From Prorocentrum cordatum (taxonomy: Eukaryota; Sar; Dinophyceae; Prorocentrales; Prorocentraceae), in NCBI GenBank assembly GCA_963575745.1, contig CAUYUJ010012825.1, positions 257,536 through 283,999 of the forward strand: a DNA stretch of 26,464 nucleotides, read 5' to 3'. Of this stretch, positions 17,701 to 26,068 are shown piece after piece (within the stretch, counting starts at the first letter, position 1; each line of letters starts with the position of its first letter). The translations under genes and the position numbers were made by a program. The notes below the pieces were generated by a model. It was given only the letters and a program-made list of their open reading frames with translations. It searched no databases and had not been told where the DNA came from.

Positions 17701-18205
17701 CTCGTGGCGCCCTTCTCCAGACCCAGGGGGGAGGGAGGCGGCGGTTAGGGGGAGACACAAAGCCCAGCCCCCCAAGGGGAAGAAGGACGTTGGCAGAAAC
17801 GAGCTCGTCCTATCACTCACGCCCAAATGACAGATCGGTGGGACTATTCTGCCGCGTGTTCCTGCTTCGGAGTCCACGCGTCGGCATCGTGCCTGTATCC
17901 CGCACGCGCGTGTTGACGAATCCGAGTGTGTGTTTGTGTATGTTTGGGTGGATCTCCAGCTGCGGGTGGTGCCGTCGGCGCCAGATCTCGCTCAACCCCG
18001 AGGGTGCGGCCTAGGGCTGAAGACCCCTCCGCCGACGCTGATGGCGCGACTGGGTCCTCGAGCACGGCCCTGACGTGGGCGAGGACGACGAATCTGAGCT
18101 GGACCCTGAGTGCCAGACCCTGAGTGCCAAACTGCCGACCAGCTCAGCAGTTTTCTCCTAACCAGCCCGCCCGGTTGACGCGGCCGGCTGGACAAGCTGC
18201 CCCGG
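17700..18205. other. Unique DNA with a weak exon-like end
   Basis: At 18041-18160 one frame reads DWVLEHGPDVGEDDESEL, then DPECQTLSAK and on to a TAA at 18158-18160. The start resembles the last helix of a UBA domain, but a TGA lies just upstream in frame and no AG acceptor falls between, so it is not called as an exon. CCCTGAGTGCCA is directly repeated at about 18103-18129. Confidence 0.3.
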
Positions 18206-18206
18206 C

Positions 18207-18462
18207 CGAGGAGGAGGAGGAGGAGGAGGAGGAGGAGTAGGAGGGGGAGGAGGAGAGGAGGAGGAGGAGGAGGAGAGGAGGAGGAGGAGGAGGAGGAGGA
18301 GGAGGAGGAGGAGGAGGAGGAGGAGGAGGAGGAGGAGGAGGAGGAGGGAGGAGGAGGAGGAGGAGGAGGAGGAGGAGGAAGAGAAGCAGGAGCAGGAGTT
18401 GGAGGAGGAGGACCAGGAGGACCAGGAGGACAAGGAGGACAAGGAGGAGGAAGACAAGAGCA
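18207..18462. repeat. (GAG)n microsatellite
   Basis: About 255 bp of GAG with rare interruptions, degrading at the 3' side into GAGGACCAGGAGGACAAG-type units. Confidence 0.95.
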
Positions 18463-18693
18463 ACGACACCGAGAGCCCTCGCCCCAGAGCCCCTATTCGG
18501 CCACGTGCCTGAGGACGGTGTCAGACCTCTCAAGTAATCATCGTTTGCTGGGGCAGAAGATCTTCCTCCCTCTTCTCTTCTCGCTAGGAGAGCTGCTTGT
18601 TTGACCAGCGTGGACATTCCCGCAGTGGCCCATTTGCCGTTGGACAGCTGACCACCGCTCCCGGCTTCACCCCTGGACCCAGCCGTGGAGGGC

Positions 18694-18984
18694 CTCCTCC
18701 TCCTCCTCCTCGTCCTCCTCCTCCTCCTCCTCCTCCTCCTCCTCCTCCTCCTCCTCCTCCTCCTGCATCTTCACCATCCTCGCCCTCCTCTGGCTTCCGC
18801 TGGGAAGGGGGGGGGGGCGCCATGGCGCTCCGCGGCCAGGGGTGCCCCACAGGTGCTGTCCGTGCGGTCGAACATGATCGTGTTTGTGCAGGCGCGCGCC
18901 GTGTCGGCCAGCGGCTCTGCTCCCCTTCCTCCTCCTCCTCCTCCTCCTCCTCCTCCTCCTCCTCCTCCTCCTCCTCCTCCTCCT
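18694..18984. repeat. Two (CTC)n tracts around a 150-bp island
   Basis: CTC tracts lie at 18694-18763 and 18925-18984. The island between is described separately. 18463-18693 holds no recognised feature. Confidence 0.9.
18836..18915. other. GC3-rich exon-like island between CTC tracts
   Basis: On the minus strand the island reads EPLADTARACTNTIMF then DRTDST, with nearly every third base G or C. On the plus strand, after CCCCACAG, it reads VLSVRSNMIVFVQARAVSAS, also with G/C third positions. Either could be a small exon; the strand cannot be chosen by eye. The minus reading loosely recalls the P-type ATPase phosphorylation loop (DKTGT), but the key residues differ, so no family is claimed. 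Confidence 0.25.
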
Positions 18985-19169
18985 GTCCCGGTCCCCCGGC
19001 CGCTGGCCGTCGCTTCTCGGAACCATGTGTTGCTCCGAGTGCTTGCTGCTTGCTGGCAGGGCGTTCCGTTGCTGCTTGCTGGCAGGGCGTTCCGGACTCT
19101 TCCCGCGAGAGATCGAGAGGTCGCCCTCTCGTCCCCGGGGGGAGCCAGCGGCAGCGAGCGCACGTCCGC

Positions 19170-19390
19170 TTGCTCGAGCGAGGCCTCTCGCTCGCTCGCT
19201 CGCTCGCCATCCCCCCCCTTCCCCTCGGCTCGATCGGTCGGTCGCTCGCTCGCCCCCGCCGAGCGACCGAGGCTGGCCCGCGAGGCCTCTCTCGCCCCTT
19301 CCCCCCCGTCGCTCCCCCGAGCGAGCGCGGCGGCTCGTTTTCTCGCTCGCTCGATCCCTCACCCGCGCGCTCGGGCGAGGGAGGGAGGAC
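19170..19390. repeat. CGCT-rich low-complexity stretch
   Basis: Runs of CGCTCGCTCG at 19190-19250, and again with less order to 19380. A short GAG tract follows at 19407-19450. Confidence 0.7.
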
Positions 19391-19509
19391 CGCGGCGTGC
19401 TCCCTGGGAGCAGGAGGAGGAGGAGGAGGAGGATGAGGAGGAGGAGGACCGCGGCGTGCTCCCTTAGAGGCAGGCCGAAGTGAAAGAGGTGCGCCCGGAG
19501 AGACGTCAA

Positions 19510-19580
19510 GGTCCTCGACTCTGGGATCTCGATCCTCGATCCTCGGGCTTCGCTTCTCGATCCTCGATCCTCGGCTGTCG
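19510..19580. repeat. 7-bp minisatellite CTCGATC
   Basis: About eight CTCGATC/CTCGGNC units (GATCTCGATCCTCGATCCTC and so on). Confidence 0.8.
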
Positions 19581-19665
19581 GTCCTCTTAGCATCACCTCT
19601 TTCTCCTCCCACATGCTGGCCTCCGGTAGGCAACATTTATAATCTCCCCGCGACCCCGAATTTTC

Positions 19666-19914
19666 TTATCCCTGTGGGATTATTATCCGCCGCACAGGGG
19701 CATAGTTCGTTCTCTGGCGCCCACGCTGGCTTCTGTCATCATTATGCGGGATGGTCTTGCAGTGCCAGTCTGCGTGCCAGCCGCTTCTGGTCAGCCTGAG
19801 GGTTAGATCAGACTCGCAATCCAGCACCTCCTCACAAGCCGAATCCTGATCCCTACGCCCGGTGGGGATTCCAGAAGTACTCTCGCAGGGGCTCTGGGAC
19901 AGCTGCTTCGGCAT
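19666..19914 (-). CDS. Small hypothetical open frame, minus strand
   Basis: Eighty-two codons (MPKQLSQSPCESTSG ... VRRIIIPQG) with varied composition and no repeats, in a stretch otherwise free of simple sequence. No family is recognised. The other strand and frame are also open for about 100 codons, so this is weak. Confidence 0.2.
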   Translation of the reverse strand: MPKQLSQSPCESTSGIPTGRRDQDSACEEVLDCESDLTLRLTRSGWHADWHCKTIPHNDDRSQRGRQRTNYAPVRRIIIPQG

Positions 19915-20039
19915 CCCAGAGGGCTGCCAGGCCCACCGATCGGACAGCTCCGCTCAACCCCATGGGTCGGATCCGCTGCACGGGCAGAAGGATAAGGAGG
20001 AGGAGGAGGAGGAGGAGGAGAAGGATGACGAGGAGAAGG

Positions 20040-20975
20040 ACCGGTGCAAACCCAAGACTCCTCAACAAGGTTGGAATAAGCCCTCGCGCCAAGCTCCCTC
20101 TTCATGCGCCCCTACAAGGGTTCATTTTCAAAGGGAACTGCCTCGTTGGGAGACAACCGTTTGAAGACCCTGAAGCGTGTGAAAACACCATTCTCGGGAC
20201 TCCAACGCCATGAATCAACATGACTGATGCGTTTTGACGGTCTGGAATCGTGCCAGAGCACCATTCTTGGGACTTCAAGCCGCGAATCGACGTAACGGTT
20301 GCGCTCTCACAGTCATGAGCCCTTCCAGAGAATTTCTGGCAGGTTGACCATGGGAGTCCGTGAAGCTCTTGCAAATGTAAAAGACGAATGTGCGCGGCGC
20401 AAATGCGAGAGCCACATTTTGAAAAGGAACCGCCTTCAATCCGCGAAAGTCTTGCAAATGTTTAAAACGAATGTTCGTGACGCTAGGACGAGAGCCACAT
20501 GTTGAAAACCACCCGACCTCAATCCGTGAAGCTCTTGAATGTTTCAAAAAACCGATTGTGTGCGGCGCTGAGACGAGAGCCATATTTTGAAAGCCACCCG
20601 CCCCCAATCTGTGAAACTTTTCCAAATCTTGAAAACGAATTTGCGCGGCGCAAATGCGAGAGCCACATTTTGAAAACCACCCGCCCTCAATTCGTGAAGC
20701 CCTTGCAATGCTTTAGAACCGTTGACACATTTTGAAAACCACCGGCCCTCAATATGTGAAACTGTTATTGCATGTTTCAAAAAGAAATATGCGCGGCGCT
20801 AAGGCGAGAGCCACAGTTTGAAAACCACCCGCACTCCATCTGTGAAACTGTTGCCAATGTTTCAGCTTCAGGGGCATAAATGGTGAGGCAGTCTCTGGCG
20901 AAACGCCCAGCCCGCCCTTTCGACTTTTCTCGGGGTGCGACAGGGAGGACTTCCTTTAAAGGAAAAGGAATGGAG
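20040..20975 (+). repeat. Long dispersed repeat, copy B, with ~83-bp tandem units
   Basis: Second copy of the element at 6690-7480, in the same orientation. The non-tandem head is at 20040-20350. Then come about six units of 75-90 bp (20351-20860), with one shortened unit at about 20695-20760 lacking the GCGCGGCGC block. The tail is GGCGAAACGCC, TCGGGGTGCGAC, AAGGAATGGAGG. Both copies start next to a GAG tract (here 19994-20040) and end in GGA-rich DNA, suggesting the purine tracts belong to, or attract, the element. Confidence 0.85.
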
Positions 20976-20997
20976 GAAGGAGGAGGTGGTGGAAATA

Positions 20998-21180
20998 CAG
21001 GCCTCGGAAAAAAAATAGCGAACACTCATGCCACATTCATCTGTGAACGCCTCCCCTCCCCCCAATGTTCAAAGTTGGCGGTGGGTCTGATGAGTTGCAC
21101 CTCGACCGCAGTCTCCCCCGCGCGTGCCAACCTTGAGTTTGGGGGGCAGGGGGGGTGTTCACTAATTGTTTCCCTCTACC
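20998..21180 (+). repeat. Left arm of a ~182-bp inverted repeat
   Basis: Starts CAGGCCTCGG and ends TTTCCCTCTACC. It pairs with 21669-21849 at roughly 96% identity over the whole length. Most differences are in homopolymers (A8 versus A7, C-run lengths) plus a few substitutions. Confidence 0.95.
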
Positions 21181-21268
21181 GTAGCCAAACAATAGTCAAA
21201 AAAGTCGTCCCCAGACGACTTTTTGACCATTCTTAAGTTTTCCTCCTGTAAAGGGACATGCGCGACTT
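21170..21268 (-). mobile_element. Diverged copy of the 160-bp TIR element
   Basis: Read on the minus strand, this matches the left part of the element at 23208-23367: AAGTCG(C/G)GC(A/G)TGTCCCT, TACAGGAGGAAA, GTCTGGGGACGA and the start of its right half. The expected right terminal repeat is degraded to GTAGAGGGA, which coincides with the inner end of the large inverted repeat's left arm. It also contains a near-perfect hairpin: GTCAAAAAAGTCGTC at 21195-21209 pairs with 21214-21227 around a 4-base loop. Confidence 0.6.
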
Positions 21269-21426
21269 GAGCCTGGCGCTGCGGCCGGTGCCATTGGTGC
21301 CGCAGCCAAGCGAGGCGAGGAATTGCCGGCGAGTGGACACGTGAATCCCTCTACAGGATCGACGCCTCATGTAATGAGCTTGTTTTTGCTTGAGAGATTC
21401 GGGCAAGTTTACTTGCATGGCGTTCG

Positions 21427-21427
21427 C

Positions 21428-21457
<30 letters not shown>
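21427..21457. repeat. C31 homopolymer
   Basis: Uninterrupted run of about 31 C; the length may be imprecise. The rest of the spacer of the large inverted repeat (21269-21668) shows no recognised gene. Confidence 0.9.
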
Positions 21458-21458
<1 letters not shown>

Positions 21459-21668
21459 TCGCCCCTCTTCGAGCGACCACTGGCGTGCAAGTGCCCATTT
21501 CGACTTGCGTGATTTTCCGCATGTGCCAGTCGCTTGCAGCTTGCTTCAGGTTCAGGCCCCGTCCCACCAGGGTCTCAAAAGAAAGGCTCCTGGAGGGCTT
21601 CCCGGCGCCCGCGCCGGAGCGACGGCTCCGTGCTTGGGGGCCCCCTGCCGCGCGTCGCACGGACGGAC

Positions 21669-21849
21669 GGCAGAGGGAAACAATTAGTGAACACCCCCCC
21701 TGCCCCCCAAACTCAAAGTTGGCACGCGGGGGGAGACTGCGGTCGAGGTGCAACTCATCAGACCCACCGCCAACTTTGAACATTTGGGGGAGGGGGATGC
21801 GTTCACAGATGAATGTGGCATGAGTGTTCGCTATTTTTTTCGAGGCCTG
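21669..21849 (-). repeat. Right arm of the ~182-bp inverted repeat
   Basis: Reverse complement of 20998-21180. The outer end is CGAGGCCTG. No matching 8-bp flanks were found outside the arms (TGGAAATA versus GAGGTCTT), so either the target duplication is lost or this arose by inverted duplication. Confidence 0.95.
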
Positions 21850-22248
21850 GAGGTCTTCAGGGGTACCCCCCCTGGACGAAAATCTTCGAGGCTCGAGATC
21901 TTCTGTCGTGTTCGTCGGTTCTGGGCGGCTCTTCAACCTCGGACGCTTTTTCCAGCGGCTGCGCCTCGCCGAGAGCGGCGCTCCAGGGGTGTCCAGATCG
22001 TCCCGAACGGGCGCCAGAGAGCCGAGCTATGGTCCGAAAGCCACAACTGGCCCGCCAAGAGTGACGTTCCAACCTACTTTAGCGTTGACCACCAGAAAGA
22101 ATTTCCAGCACCAGAAAAAAGGACCGAAACTCAAGGGTTTTCACGTGTCGGGCCCTGGGAGACGCTCGTCCGACACTGTTCCAGGGACAGGGTCGGGATT
22201 TCCGGGGACCGCGTATTGGAAACATGAGAACATCGCATGTCTGGGGAA
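21850..22248. other. Unique DNA, no gene recognised
   Basis: Frames are open in several phases without recognisable motifs. Confidence 0.4.
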
Positions 22249-22410
22249 AGAGGAGGAGGAGGGGGATAGAGGGAGCAGACGGAGGAGGAGGAGGAGGAGG
22301 ATGAGGAGGAGGAGGAAGAGTTGGAGGATGAGGAGGAGGATGAGGAGGAGGAGGAGGAGGAGGAGGAGGAGGAGGAGGGGATGGAGGGAGCAGGAGGATG
22401 GGGATGGGGA
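22249..22410. repeat. GAG-rich microsatellite
   Basis: Imperfect GAG tract with GAT and GGGG interruptions. Confidence 0.9.
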
Positions 22411-22439
22411 GAGGTGAGCAGGATGGCGTTGTGACTCTG

Positions 22440-22593
22440 GGCTGCACGGGTGGCGGAACGCAGCGGCGCGCCAGGCGCTGCCGGGCTGCATCCCGATTTC
22501 GGTCATCGTGACCTTCCTGGCCGATTACCTTGCCACCGAGCAGGGCATGGCCGTGCAGGCGCGATCTGCCAAGCGAGACAGAGCTGGATAGTA
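22440..22593 (+). CDS. Exon-like island between GAG tracts
   Basis: One frame reads GLHGWRNAAARQALPG, then CIPISVIVTFLADYLATEQG and MAVQARSAKRDRAG to TAG at 22591. Third positions are mostly G/C and the hydrophobic CIPISVIVTFLADYL could be a membrane or buried helix. GAG microsatellites flank it on both sides (to 22410 and from 22601). No family is recognised and no splice sites are certain. Confidence 0.3.
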
Positions 22594-22600
22594 CGCGCGG

Positions 22601-22850
22601 GCAGGAGGAGGAGGAGGAGGAGGAGGAGGAGGAGGAGGAGGTGGAGGTAGGGAGGAGGAGATGGAGGGGGAATGGAGGAGGAGGAGGAGGAGGAGGAGGT
22701 GGAGGAGAGGAGGAGGTAGTAGGAAGGAGGAGGAGGAGATGGAGGAGATGGAGGAGGAGATGGAGGAGGAGGAGGAGGCGGAGGAGGAGGAGGAGGAGGA
22801 GGAGGAGGAGGGGGAGGAGGAGCAGGAGGCCGACGACCTGGAGGACTAGG
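22601..22850. repeat. GAG/GGA microsatellite
   Basis: About 250 bp of GAG with GTA, GAT and GCG interruptions. 22851-22980 is GC-rich without a recognised gene. Confidence 0.95.
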
Positions 22851-22997
22851 AGGGCCATGAGGACGAAGAGGCACCCTCTGCGCGAGGCACCCCTGCGGGC
22901 CGGGGGCCCACCAGGCCCGCCGCGCCCCGCCGCGCGCGCCGCCTCCCCTCGGGGCGACGGGGGTCAATGCAGACGGGGGTCAGCCAGGGCGCCAGAT

Positions 22998-23181
22998 CCC
23001 GCAGGATCCTGCGGGGACGCCCTTCTGGCTGACCCGGGTCAGCAAGCCGCCCGTGGCCGCGGGGCGGCCGCGCCTATTTTGGCTGACCCGGGTTTGCGAA
23101 GACCTGCGCTGCAGTTTTTTTTTGTTCCTGCATTGCAGTTTTTTGGTTTCCTGCTGACCCGGGTCTTGATCGACCCGGGTC
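22998..23181. repeat. Cluster of GACCCGGGTC palindromes
   Basis: GACCCGGGTC or a one-base variant lies at 23031-23040 (within the 16-bp palindrome GCTGACCCGGGTCAGC, 23028-23043), 23085-23094, 23156-23165 and 23172-23181. An 18-bp perfect palindrome, CCCGCAGGATCCTGCGGG, lies just upstream at 22998-23015. Two T-rich GCAGTTTTTT units sit between the sites (23110-23145). Confidence 0.85.
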
Positions 23182-23207
23182 AGAAGATCCCCGAGTCTGC
23201 CCTACCC

Positions 23208-23367
23208 TTAAGTCGGGCGTGTCCCTCTACAGGAGGAAACTTCAAAGGATAGATAGACAGCGTAGTCTGGGGACGATTTGTCTACTATGCTTGACTATCT
23301 TCGAGCACGATTTGACCTTTCTATCTGTCGTCCAAAATCCGTTCGTAGGGGGACATGCCCGACCTAA
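23208..23367 (+). mobile_element. 160-bp MITE-like element with TIRs and 8-bp target duplication
   Basis: Terminal inverted repeats of 23 bp lie at 23208-23230 and 23345-23367 (starting TTAAGTCGGGC and, on the complement, TTAGGTCGGGC), identical at 20 of 23 positions. CCCTACCC flanks it directly on both sides (23200-23207 and 23368-23375), a perfect 8-bp target-site duplication. The interior is AT-richer than its surroundings and cannot encode a transposase, so it would depend on another element. Eight-base duplications are made by hAT and some other DNA transposon superfamilies; the ends do not let me choose. A diverged relative lies at 21170-21268 in the opposite orientation. Confidence 0.75.
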
Positions 23368-23375
23368 CCCTACCC

Positions 23376-23640
23376 CCCCTCGCCCTCGCGTCCAACGTTC
23401 GTCGTCGCACCATCGTGCGAATACTATGTGTGCGCCGCCCCCCCCGCACTCGGGCGACGCGCCCACCGAGAAATCTGACAGCATATGCGTCTTGGCGGGC
23501 GTAATTTGAACACTTCTTGGGAAACGATCTACTACAAGATGGCTGTACTACATGTTCGGGTCGGGCGCGCGCCTGCGAGGAGGACATACAGCATTAGCAT
23601 ACCTCTGTGCGTCCCAAGCGTCCACGCGCGCGAAGCGAAG
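23376..23640. other. Unique DNA
   Basis: No recognised feature. GTATGC at about 23606 on the minus strand could be the donor of the exon upstream on that strand. Confidence 0.3.
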
Positions 23641-23864
23641 CCCACCAGGCGGACCCGCGGCACGAGCGCCACGATGTCCTCCGCGTCGCCCGTGGCCCAC
23701 CGTACCACGCCGTTGCGCGGGCACGCCTCGCGCCATGGGGGGGCTGCCGCAGAGCGCGGGAGCGGGCGTAGAGCGGGCGCGCGCACCCGGGCAGCGGCGA
23801 CCCCCTCGGCCACCCAGACCTCCACCGGGAGCGCGGCCAGACGCCCGCGCCAGAGCCCCGGGGC
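23607..23864 (-). CDS. Partial exon cut by the assembly gap, unknown protein
   Basis: On the minus strand the frame emerges from the gap and reads GLWRGRLAALPVEVWVAEG, then VAAARVRAP, later NGVVRWATGDAEDIVALVP and RVRLVGFASRAW, up to a possible donor AG|GTATGC near 23606. Nearly all third positions are G or C and the residue mix is protein-like (VEVWVAEG, GDAEDIVALVP). This is the second-best GC3-rich exon after 4584. No family is recognised. The rest lies in or beyond the 100-N gap. Confidence 0.4.
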
Positions 23865-23964
23865 NNNNNNNNNNNNNNNNNNNNNNNNNNNNNNNNNNNN
23901 NNNNNNNNNNNNNNNNNNNNNNNNNNNNNNNNNNNNNNNNNNNNNNNNNNNNNNNNNNNNNNNN
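23865..23964. other. Assembly gap of 100 N
   Basis: Exactly 100 N, the usual placeholder for a gap of unknown size. It separates a GC-rich exon-like segment from repeat DNA, so order and distance across it are not certain. Confidence 0.99.
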
Positions 23965-24118
23965 GCGGGAGGTGGGTGGGAAGGAGAGGGTGTTCTGGGA
24001 AAATAAGAACCCCACTCAGGATGTGGGGAAATATAGGAAAATGTGGGGACAATGTTTAATTGTGTGTATTTATTTGTGTGTCCTCGGGGCCCTCTAACAC
24101 ATACACACACACACACAC
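23965..24118 (-). repeat. Dispersed repeat family 'GTGTGTATTT', copy 3, plus (CA)n
   Basis: GGGAAAATAAGAACCCC, GTGGGGAAATATAGG, TTGTGTGTATTTATTTGTG, then CGGGGCCCTC match the copies at 5325 and 5645. A short (CA)n run ends it. 24119-24344 is AT-richer than average, with several GTTCTAAG(A/G)AC-like motifs, and holds no recognised gene. Confidence 0.8.
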
Positions 24119-24344
24119 TCAAGGAGTGACGAAGCGTCCTGGCTCGCCTCTAGCCCCACCAAACAATGTTCTAAGAACCTGTTGTGGTTTCCACGAAATG
24201 TTCTCAGAGCAGTTCTGGCAAGGAGTGTCTTGGTTTAGCACATCGGGTCTATGTTCTAAGGACATTGTGTTTGTTATTAGAACGTTTTTGGGTTTAGAGC
24301 ATTTCGTGGTAGGACTATAGGACTGCTGGGACGGTCGGCCCCTG

Positions 24345-24721
24345 TTCAACACACAGACACAATGAGTGGTCGATTCGCAGGAAGAGATATGGGAGAATCT
24401 AGGAAGTGGGGGGGGAAGGCAAAAACCCAACAGGTACGGGAGGGGAGAAAACAAACAGAGACACAATGAGTGGTCGATTCGCAGGAAGATATATCGGAGA
24501 ATCTAGGAAGTGAGGGCGAGGGCAAAAACCCAGCATATCTGGGAAAGAGTTCAGGAGGGGAGGAAACACACAAACAGACACAATGAGTGGTCGATTCGCA
24601 GGAAGATAGATTGGAGAATCTAGGAAGTGGGGGGGAAGACAGAAGCCCAGCAGGTGTGGGAAGGTGTGGGGAGTCATCTTGCGATTCGTGTGTGTGCTTC
24701 TGTGTGTGTCCTGGGGTCCCT
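24345..24721 (-). repeat. Dispersed repeat family 'GTGTGTATTT', copy 4, internally triplicated
   Basis: The first part, ACAATGAGTGGTCGATTCGC through AGAATCTAGGAAGTG to AAACCCA, occurs three times in tandem (starting about 24357, 24461 and 24579). After the third comes the rest of the unit, GTGTGTGTGCTTCTGTGTG and CTGGGGTCCC. The copies are very similar, so the tandem growth is recent. Confidence 0.85.
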
Positions 24722-25669
24722 GGAAGAGGGGGGCGAAGCCCAGCAGCCGTTCGAGGATCTGCAGAGCGTGCGTTGGCCCAGCAGGCTGTCTCTGCCCCGG
24801 TCCGCCCCGCCGACGGCACGCGGCCTGTGTGTTCGGCCCTCGCTACGCGCTGCCTGCGCTGCCTGGCAGTGCTGCGGTGGACAGGCACACGTGTCTGCGC
24901 CAGCACGCGTTCGTCATGCGATCGCAGACGTGGATCAACGGGGCATATATTAGCGACTTGTCCTGTTTCCATGGGGGATCGCGGATTTCCTCCGCCGTAC
25001 GAGGCAGCACCAGCCGCATTCTTGGGAGGGCACCTCCCCCGATCCATGGATTTGGCGACCGCGCGCTGGATCCATGGATCGCTTCTCCATGTTTGCGCCA
25101 TCACCCGATCTGAGAATCATCGGGCAACCCTGTCCATGTCTTGAGCACGGCTCGCTGTCGGTGTCGCCGCAGGCGCTGTCCATCACAGACAAGCGGTCTC
25201 CTGCCCGACAGCGGCCGCTGGTGGTCCTGGACAAGATTTGCCCTGCTGGGCATCGTACCCACCGGTCGTTGAAAGCAGGTGTTCTTGGAGCCCCAGATTC
25301 CAATCTGCGTCAAGCGCCTTCTTGCTTCCATGGTCGAGTGGCTTCACACTTTTCGTCCTCGTCAGGGGGCGGGCGGACACCCAGTCTGTTTTCAACGCCT
25401 TCCTGCTTCATGTACCTTAGGCGATGCTTAAGAAAACGTCAGGTTTCGGCCAGAGTCTCGATTATTCTTACTGTTTCAATGCAAATCGTAGAACTATAAT
25501 AGAGATGTTGGGTTTTTATTCAAGTTCTGAGACTATGAATTTCCTAACCCATGATTTCTTAAGCAGTTCGCAGGGTGTATGTTTCTGCCTACGTCTCCCG
25601 ACCGGTGGGTACCCATTTTTTTCAGTACTCGGCTCGGGGGCTGCCAGCCTTGGGCCTCGGGAGCTTTTG
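24722..25669. other. Mostly unique DNA with weak open frames
   Basis: 24736-24880 has a GC3-rich frame (QQPFEDLQSVRWPSRLSLP) and 25290-25365 one reading PQIPICVKRLLASMVEWLH; both look exon-like but cannot be assigned. GATCCATGGATC, a 12-bp palindrome, lies at about 25069-25080, with a partial copy near 25040. 25430-25570 is AT-rich. Confidence 0.35.
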
Positions 25670-25900
25670 GCTTGGCATCGCTCCGGCGTGTGCATTTTCT
25701 TCTCGGATCCTCCCTCCTCCTCCTCCTCCTCCTCCTCCTCCTCCTTCTCCTCCTCCTCCTCCTCCTCCTCCTCCTCCTCCTCCTCCTCCTCCTCGGCGAG
25801 GACCATCGAAGAGCAGCTTGGATCATCGTGCGAAGAAAAAACACTCACGAAACCGAGCAACGCACGGGGAATGGACGTCCGAGCGAGCGATGGCGAGTTG
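25670..25900 (-). repeat. Dispersed repeat D, copy 2, containing a CTC microsatellite
   Basis: Same blocks as 13034-13170, but CATTTTCTT and GCGAGGACCATCGA, only 3 bp apart there, are separated here by about 100 bp, mostly (CTC)n (25708-25793). This dates the microsatellite as younger than the repeat, or marks its loss from the other copy. Confidence 0.85.
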
Positions 25901-26068
25901 GCGGAAGGGGGCCGGTCGAGACAGTGGCGGCCTCCCAGAGTCGTTTTGCCCTGCCCCTTCTTTCCAGGGCCTCCTGGAGGCTTCTCGTCGCCACGGCTGG
26001 CTCCGCCGCGGAGAGCGGGTCGGGACGGGCCCCGGCAGGGGTCCGGGGACAAATCTCGAGTTGATTCG

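Noticed and set aside
18041-18160. UBA-like terminal exon (DWVLEHGPD)
   Set aside because: An in-frame TGA immediately upstream and no AG acceptor between it and the motif leave no way to join it to an upstream exon; the match is only a few residues.
18836-18915. P-type ATPase phosphorylation loop
   Set aside because: TIMFDRTDST only loosely resembles FDKTGTLT; the Lys and the Gly-Thr that define the motif are absent, and the opposite strand reads equally well.
21179-21188. Ten-base match to the start of the dinoflagellate spliced leader (ACCGTAGCCA)
   Set aside because: The match stops where the leader should continue with TTTTGG, and the segment belongs to a repeat whose relative at 23208-23367 lacks it. 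Chance is more likely than a retrogene leader relic.
23200-23375. Telomere-like CCCTAACCC sequence
   Set aside because: Only one or two units occur, explained by the element end plus its target duplication; there is no telomeric array.
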